Source: Umezawaea endophytica
GTDB lineage: Bacteria > Actinomycetota > Actinomycetes > Mycobacteriales > Pseudonocardiaceae
DNA length: 64,000 nucleotides
Direction of reading: 5' to 3'
Assembly (NCBI RefSeq): GCF_025061645.1
Contig: NZ_JANYMP010000024.1
Location: 83,877 to 147,876 of the forward strand
Every line of letters begins with the position of its first letter. Position 1 is the first letter of the stretch. The translations under genes were made by a program, and so were the position numbers. Below are positions 59,628 through 64,000 of this stretch, piece by piece. The notes under the pieces are model-generated. The model was not told the origin of the DNA. It made no database searches and worked only from the letters and a program-made list of their open reading frames with translations.

Positions 59628-60632
59628 ATGAAGGCGATCCAGATCAGCGAGACCGGCTCGCTCGACGTGTTGCACCTGGTCGAGCTCCCGGACCCGCAGC
59701 CAGGACCGGGCGAGGTAGTGATCCGCGTGGAGGCCGCGGGCGTGAACTTCATGGACATCATGCGGCGCAAGGGCGTGCCCTTCGATCTTCCGACGCCGCT
59801 GCCGTTCGTCCCCGGCGGGGAGGCGGCCGGTACCGTCGTCGCGCTCGGTGACGGAGTCGAGAACGCGGCCGTGGGTGACCGGGTCTTCGGAGCGGTCGGT
59901 CCGCTGATGAACGGTGGTTACGCCGAACTGGCCGTCGCGAACGCCGCCGGGCTCTTCCAGGTTCCTCCCGGCATGGACGTCGGACGCGCGGCCGGCCTGA
60001 CCGGCGTCGCCGTGCCCGCGGCCGTCATGCTGATCGGCGCGGCCCGGCTCGAGGCGGGCGAAACCCTGTTCGTGCCTGCGGCGGCGGGCGGCCTCGGCGG
60101 GTACGCGGTGCAGATCGGCAAGGCCCTCGGCGCGACCGTCATCGCAGGCGCCAGCACCGCGGAGAAGAGGCAGATCGCCGTCGAACTAGGCGCTGACCAC
60201 ACCGTGGACTACCGCGAACCCGGCTGGACGGACGAGGTCAAGCGGCTCACCGACGGCCGAGGCGTCGACGTCGCCCTCGAGACGATCGGCCCGGACCACG
60301 CGGGCGAGACGCTCTCCGCCCTGGCGCCTTTCGGCCGGATGATCACGTACGGCACCATCGGCGACCAGAGCCGCCCGATTCCGTCCGCGGCGATGACGTC
60401 CTCGTTCTTCAACCCCGCTCCGGGTCACGCGCTGATCGGTTTCAACGTCGGCTACTGGTTCACCGAGCGCCCCCAGGAGGCGGGCGCCGCCGCCGCGCGA
60501 CTGATGGGCTGGCTGGCCGACGGCACGGTCACCGGCCCGCGCGTCACCAGCCTCCCGCTGAGCGAAGCCGCCTCCGCACAGGCCCTGCTGGAGCAGGGAA
60601 CGAACATCGGCCGGGTCGTTCTCGTTCCCTGA
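59628..60632 (+). CDS. NADPH:quinone-oxidoreductase-like MDR enzyme
   Basis: A 334-residue zinc-free MDR protein. The N-terminal half begins MKAIQISETGSLDVLHLVELPDPQPGPGEVVIRV (in parts) and the cofactor loop is LFVPAAAGGLGGYAVQIGKALG (about 145-165). No zinc-lobe cysteines. It probably reduces quinones or enals with NADPH. The three MarR operators run to 22 bases before its start, so repression by the adjacent MarR protein is very likely. Its ATG at 59628 has AGGAAG upstream. Confidence 0.93.
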   Translation: MKAIQISETGSLDVLHLVELPDPQPGPGEVVIRVEAAGVNFMDIMRRKGVPFDLPTPLPFVPGGEAAGTVVALGDGVENAAVGDRVFGAVGPLMNGGYAELAVANAAGLFQVPPGMDVGRAAGLTGVAVPAAVMLIGAARLEAGETLFVPAAAGGLGGYAVQIGKALGATVIAGASTAEKRQIAVELGADHTVDYREPGWTDEVKRLTDGRGVDVALETIGPDHAGETLSALAPFGRMITYGTIGDQSRPIPSAAMTSSFFNPAPGHALIGFNVGYWFTERPQEAGAAAARLMGWLADGTVTGPRVTSLPLSEAASAQALLEQGTNIGRVVLVP

Positions 60633-60659
60633 CAACCGTTGCCTACGCGACGCGCGGGC

Positions 60660-61841
60660 TCATCGGGCACCACCCGGAGCACCGAGGAGTCCGCGCGCGG
60701 CCAGGTTCCGCATGAGTGCCCTGACCCCGGACGTCCAGGGCGTGGCGTCCTCGCTCTTGACCACCGTGTTCGCCAGCAGACCGAGGTCGGGCGACTCGAT
60801 GGCGACGACGTCTCCGACGTGGTGGGTGAAGCCCATGCCCTGCTCCCCCCGGTCCATCGCCGGGGCGAACGAGGTCCCGGTGAACAGCACGAACCCGTCG
60901 GGGTACTGGTGGTGGCGTCCGCAGGTGGCCGCCAGCAGTTCGGGGAGCGGGCGGCTGATGTCCGCGAGGCGTCCCACGTGGTCGGCCTCGAACCCGTCCT
61001 CGCCGGTGACCCGCGTCGTGATGGTCGTCTTCGCGACATCCGCGAGGCCGAAACCCGCGTCGAACAGGCGGATGAACGGACCGATCGCGCAGGAGGCGTT
61101 GTTGTCCTTCGCCTTGCCCAGCAGCAACGCGCTGCGCCCTTCGTAGTCACGCAGGTTCACGTCGTTCCCGAGGGTCGCGCCGACCGCGGTGCCGTTCGGA
61201 TCCGCGACGAGGACCAGTTCGGGCTCGGGGTTGTTCCAGGAGGATCCCGACAGCACTCCGACGTCCGCGCCGACCCCCACCGCCGACAGGACGGGAGCCT
61301 TGGTGAAGATCTCCGGATCGGGTCCGATGCCGACCTCGAGGTACTGCGACCACAGGCCCTGCTCGACCAGCGCCCGCTTGACCTCCGCGGCCTCGGGGCT
61401 GCCGGGCGTGACGGCGAGGGCCGTACCCACGATGTCGTGCAGGGCCGCGCGGATGCCGTCCGCCCGCGCGGCGTCCCCCGCAACCCGTTCTTCGATGACC
61501 CGCTCGAGCATGCTGTTGACGAAGGTCACCCCCGCCGCCTTGATCACCTGGAGGTCGTTGGGAGCCAGCAGGTAAGCGCTCCCCCGGCCGCCGGACAGAG
61601 TCGAGTGGACGACGTCGCGGAGGTTCCAAGTCCGCCCCTCCGCACGGCGCGCGACGTCCAGGACGTCCGACCGGGCCAGCAGATCGGCGGAGGTCGGCCC
61701 GTGCGGGGTGATGTCGACGAGTTCGTCGCCCCGTCTGACGACCAGGCACGGCCCGTCCGCGTCGGGGTCGAAGACCCGTCCGACGAGCACCGCGGCCGGA
61801 TCGGCGAGAACCACCCGGTCCGCCAACTGGTTGAGGGTCAC
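60660..61841 (-). CDS. Fumarylacetoacetate-hydrolase-family protein
   Basis: The 393-residue protein has an N-terminal alpha/beta part and a FAH-type core. Metal and substrate residues are seen in SGSSWNNPEPELVLVADPNG and GNDVNLRDYEGRSALLLGKAKDNNASCAIGP. In this fold the two Glu of ExE and an Asp bind Mg2+ and the enzyme cleaves C-C bonds of beta-diketo or 2-keto acids. It is longer than typical FAH core enzymes, like those in which residues 1-90 form an extra domain. The GTG at 61841 has GGAG five bases upstream. It is convergent with the MDR gene and follows the MerR gene, so it may be in that regulator's circuit. Confidence 0.9.
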   Translation of the reverse strand: MTLNQLADRVVLADPAAVLVGRVFDPDADGPCLVVRRGDELVDITPHGPTSADLLARSDVLDVARRAEGRTWNLRDVVHSTLSGGRGSAYLLAPNDLQVIKAAGVTFVNSMLERVIEERVAGDAARADGIRAALHDIVGTALAVTPGSPEAAEVKRALVEQGLWSQYLEVGIGPDPEIFTKAPVLSAVGVGADVGVLSGSSWNNPEPELVLVADPNGTAVGATLGNDVNLRDYEGRSALLLGKAKDNNASCAIGPFIRLFDAGFGLADVAKTTITTRVTGEDGFEADHVGRLADISRPLPELLAATCGRHHQYPDGFVLFTGTSFAPAMDRGEQGMGFTHHVGDVVAIESPDLGLLANTVVKSEDATPWTSGVRALMRNLAARGLLGAPGGAR

Positions 61842-61886
61842 TGGTACTCCATAAGGCCGATCACCTGATGCCCGTCGGTGGGCTGA

Positions 61887-62831
61887 TCAACGAGTACGTC
61901 GAGAGGCCGGGCTCGACGTCGTTCCTCCTTCGATGACGATCCGCAGAGCTGTGTCGAGCCAACGAAGTTCTTCTGTGGCGTCCGGAGCACCGTACCGCCC
62001 CTGCACGCGACTGACGAGCCCGCGATACCGTTCCGCGCCCGCGTCGATCCCCGCTTCCAGGGATGCCAGTACCGCGTTCAGATCGGCGTCACCGAACATG
62101 GTGGAGATCAACTCCGCCGCGGCCGGGTCGCCGGGTTCGCTGCCCTCCTCCCTGGCCTGCGCGACGGTGTTCACCACGTGCCGCGCCCACCAGATGGTCC
62201 CTCCGGGCGGTGCCTCCCGCCCAGGGGCGGGTGTGTTGAGTTCCAGGAACTTTCCCAGCCGCACGCGGAAATCCGGGTCCTGCACGAGTTCCGCCAGTTC
62301 GATCCAGGCGTCCACCTGGTCGGGTGTGGGGTCCTCCGGCAGGTCGATGCTGAGTTCACGTATCCGTTCGCGCAGCTCCGGGGCTATGTCGAGGCGGCCG
62401 AACACGTCCGCCTTGAACTCGTCGACGATCTGCGCTCGTTCGGCGGCCGAAAGCCGCGCCAACCGGTTCATCAGTGCTGTCTCCTCAGGGGTGGATCGAT
62501 GTTTCGCCACGGTGGACAGGACGGCCCGGCTCATCTTCAGGGCGCGGATCTGCGTGTCGATCGCAGCCACGTGCGCCTCGGCGACGTCGGCGACCGTCGC
62601 CCTGCGGTCGAGTACCCGACGTACGTCGTCGAGCCCGAAACCCAGCTCCCGCAGCGTGCGGATGAGCTCCACGCGGGCCACGCACGCGGCGTCGTAGAGC
62701 CGATAACCGCCCGCCGTGCGACCCGCCGACGGGATGATCCCCTCGTTCGACCAGAAGCGCAGAGTGCGCGCCGAGGTGCCCGTACGGCGTGCGAGTCGGC
62801 CGATGGTGAGCAGGTCCGTGCGTTCGTCCAT
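61887..62831 (-). CDS. MerR-family transcriptional regulator with long C-terminal domain
   Basis: The 314-residue regulator begins at ATG 62831 (MDERTDLLTIGRLARRTGTSARTLRFWSNEG in parts). The MerR recognition pattern GGYRLYDAACVARVELIRTLRELGFGLDDVRRVLD follows. A helical coiled-coil (VADVAEAHVAAIDTQIRALKMSRAVL) leads to an extended C-terminal helical domain (about 120-310) of a kind seen in some actinobacterial MerR proteins. The palindrome TTGCAG-CCG-CTGCAA lies 18 bases upstream of the start, between a -35-like TTGACT and the start, which is the MerR arrangement for autoregulation. A frame to 62909 is less likely. Ligand unknown. Confidence 0.9.
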   Translation of the reverse strand: MDERTDLLTIGRLARRTGTSARTLRFWSNEGIIPSAGRTAGGYRLYDAACVARVELIRTLRELGFGLDDVRRVLDRRATVADVAEAHVAAIDTQIRALKMSRAVLSTVAKHRSTPEETALMNRLARLSAAERAQIVDEFKADVFGRLDIAPELRERIRELSIDLPEDPTPDQVDAWIELAELVQDPDFRVRLGKFLELNTPAPGREAPPGGTIWWARHVVNTVAQAREEGSEPGDPAAAELISTMFGDADLNAVLASLEAGIDAGAERYRGLVSRVQGRYGAPDATEELRWLDTALRIVIEGGTTSSPASRRTR

Positions 62832-62848
62832 GAGGGCAATCCTCAACG

Positions 62849-62863
62849 TTGCAGCCGCTGCAA
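62849..62863 (-). promoter_or_regulatory. MerR operator in its own promoter spacer
   Basis: TTGCAG-CCG-CTGCAA is a perfect dyad. On the minus strand a TTGACT (-35-like) lies at one edge and a TTGAGG lies about 17 bases away, so the dyad occupies the promoter spacer. Confidence 0.65.
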
Positions 62864-62945
62864 AGTCAACTGCCTGCCGGCGTCCGGCGAACCTCTCCGA
62901 AAGAGGCACTGTTCTACTAGCTATAGATCAGATAGAGTTCCTGTT

Positions 62946-63353
62946 GTGCATCTGACACTGGACCTCGACAGCGAGACACCGATCTACCAGCAGATTCGCG
63001 ACCGCATTGTCGAGGCCATCGCTGACGGGGAACTGGAAGCCGGTGCCGACCTCCCCTCGACCAGGCAGTTGGGCGTCGACCTGGCGATCAACTTCCACAC
63101 CGTGAGCAAGGCGTACGACCTGTTGCGCCGCGAGGGGATCATCCGGATCAACCGGAAGAGCGGTGCGGTCGTCCGGCCGGACGTCAAGCAGCCGTCCGGC
63201 GACGCGGGAACCGACACCGACTGGAAACGGCGTGCCCGGACCATGCTCGCCGAGGCCGACGTCCGCGGGCTGCCGAAGGCGGACGTCCTGGAATTCGTCC
63301 GCACGACCCTGTTCGGGTTCCCCGACCAGGGCGGTGATCCGGGTGAACGGTGA
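62946..63353 (+). CDS. GntR-family transcriptional regulator, YtrA-like
   Basis: A 135-residue regulator with a GntR winged helix: LDLDSETPIYQQIRDRIVEAIADGELEAGADLPSTRQLGVDLAINFHTVSKAYDLL (in parts). The short C-terminal tail, about 60 residues, has the YtrA type helix pair (RRARTMLAEADVRGLPKADVLEFVRTTL). YtrA members are dimeric repressors that often precede membrane-protein or ABC-transporter genes. The start is GTG 62946; an upstream valine could be used. The gene is divergent from MerR and precedes a membrane protein gene 90 bases later. Confidence 0.9.
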   Translation: MHLTLDLDSETPIYQQIRDRIVEAIADGELEAGADLPSTRQLGVDLAINFHTVSKAYDLLRREGIIRINRKSGAVVRPDVKQPSGDAGTDTDWKRRARTMLAEADVRGLPKADVLEFVRTTLFGFPDQGGDPGER

Positions 63354-63443
63354 CCCGAGCATCACGACAAGGAGCGGCCGCGGACAAGCAGTCCACGTTC
63401 CCCGCCCCACCGCCGTGCCCCGATCTCCCCTCAACCGAAACAG

Positions 63444-64000
63444 GTGAACGTCGTGCTGGTCATCGGAGCCCTCAACCTCGGCATCACCGCGATGGTGGGT
63501 GCCCTCCTCCACTTCCTCCCGCATCCACGCCTCAGCCCGCCGTCGATCGCATTCGGAGTCCGGACACCTCCGGACCTGGCAGACGATCCGGTGATCCTCC
63601 AGCAGCGCCGCCGGTACGGCAGCACCCTCCTCGTCACCACCCCGGTGCTGTCGCTGCTCGCCGCTCTCGCCGGGTCGCTGCTCGACAGCGTGGTGCCTGC
63701 GAGCGTGGGTGTCGCGGTCCTCTGCTTCGTCGCCGTCGCACAGTGGGCACGCGCTCACCGCGCGATCAGCCGAGCCAAGGCCACGGGCAACTGGTACGGA
63801 CACCTGCGCCAAGGCGCGGTCACCGACACCTCGCTGCGCACGAACCCCGTCCGCTTCCCCTGGTCGTGGACGACCCCTTCGGCGCTGATCATCGCCGTCA
63901 CCGCATTAGCTGGCGTCGTCGTGTACCCGGACCTGCCCGACACGCTCAAGCTGCCTCGGCATTCGTTCGAGGGAACCAGTTACCGCGAATACGCCACCAC
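63444..64000 (+). CDS. Membrane protein, DUF1648-like (partial, runs off the right edge)
   Basis: The reading frame from GTG 63444 stays open to the end. A GTG at 63453 with AGGTGA upstream is an alternative start. The first 185 residues show an N-terminal hydrophobic segment (VVLVIGALNLGITAMVGALLHFL), then a loop with the DUF1648-like pattern SIAFGVRTPPDLADDPVILQQRRRYG, and three further segments (STLLVTTPVLSLLAALAGSLL, VPASVGVAVLCFVAVAQWA, SALIIAVTALAGVVVY). GntR/YtrA genes are often followed by DUF1648 membrane proteins, so they form a likely operon. The 3' end is missing. Confidence 0.82.
   Translation, partial: MNVVLVIGALNLGITAMVGALLHFLPHPRLSPPSIAFGVRTPPDLADDPVILQQRRRYGSTLLVTTPVLSLLAALAGSLLDSVVPASVGVAVLCFVAVAQWARAHRAISRAKATGNWYGHLRQGAVTDTSLRTNPVRFPWSWTTPSALIIAVTALAGVVVYPDLPDTLKLPRHSFEGTSYREYAT

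Noticed and set aside
63343-63447. A 34-codon frame whose TGA overlaps the GTG of the DUF1648-like gene
   Set aside because: No ribosome site or similarity to known peptides, and it overlaps the GntR stop; the overlap may be chance.

Overview
The window is high-GC actinobacterial DNA with GTG starts, many GTGA/ATGA gene overlaps, a SARP-type regulator, NarL-type two-component pairs, Tat signal peptides and a hybrid NRPS/PKS operon. The gene style fits the Pseudonocardiales (Saccharothrix, Lentzea, Actinosynnema, Amycolatopsis relatives), but that is inference from style, not a database match. I see no tRNA, rRNA, CRISPR array, transposase or integrase. No stretch over 300 bases lacks a gene; the largest gaps are 8497-8771 and 10704-10960.

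Layout. (1) 1-2469: the start of a SARP/NB-ARC regulator cut by the left edge, a tiny stand-alone LuxR-type HTH protein and an O-methyltransferase; this may be the edge of another biosynthetic cluster. (2) 2489-5810: a TetR-controlled set (Gfo/Idh/MocA oxidoreductase, SnoaL-like protein, TetR, aldo/keto reductase) that shares one operator sequence at several sites. (3) 5836-10703: a membrane protein, a histidine kinase/response regulator pair, and a quinone-oxidoreductase-like MDR enzyme with an alpha/beta hydrolase. (4) 10961-15915: secreted carbohydrate enzymes (ricin lectin-FN3-FN3-sugar dehydrogenase, then a Tat-exported GH2 enzyme) behind a LacI-type operator. (5) 15963-19226: a TetR/SDR/carboxylesterase cassette lying between two near-identical 32-bp direct repeats, the first of which is the 3' end of the GH2 gene. 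(6) 19659-29789: a catabolic locus of seven plus two minus-strand genes around a divergent LysR gene, with a related LysR-type operator in front of each operon. (7) 30020-35485: an FAD monooxygenase with its ArsR regulator, a secreted ricin lectin, and a membrane protein/histidine kinase/response regulator operon. (8) 35502-55731: a 20-kb minus-strand biosynthetic operon. (9) 55922-64000: SGNH hydrolase, DUF998 membrane protein, MerR, MarR with an MDR target, FAH-family hydrolase, a second MerR, a YtrA-like GntR and the start of a membrane protein.

The centre of interest is the operon at 35502-55731. Two megasynthases (A-T, C-A-T-E, C-A-T; then KS-[truncated AT]-ACP, C-A-T and a terminal E-like domain) are followed without gaps by a KAS III-like enzyme, a discrete ACP, an acyl-CoA dehydrogenase, an FkbH-like HAD protein and a 3-hydroxyacyl-CoA dehydrogenase. 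The last four match the route that converts a glycolytic three-carbon unit to glyceryl-ACP and then hydroxymalonyl-ACP. The PKS module has no functional AT and no KR, the assembly line has no thioesterase, and the terminal E-like domain lacks the epimerase glutamate. The KAS III protein, encoded between the NRPS and the ACP, is therefore a candidate for extender handling or chain release. The predicted product is a short peptide-ketide-peptide hybrid of unknown structure.
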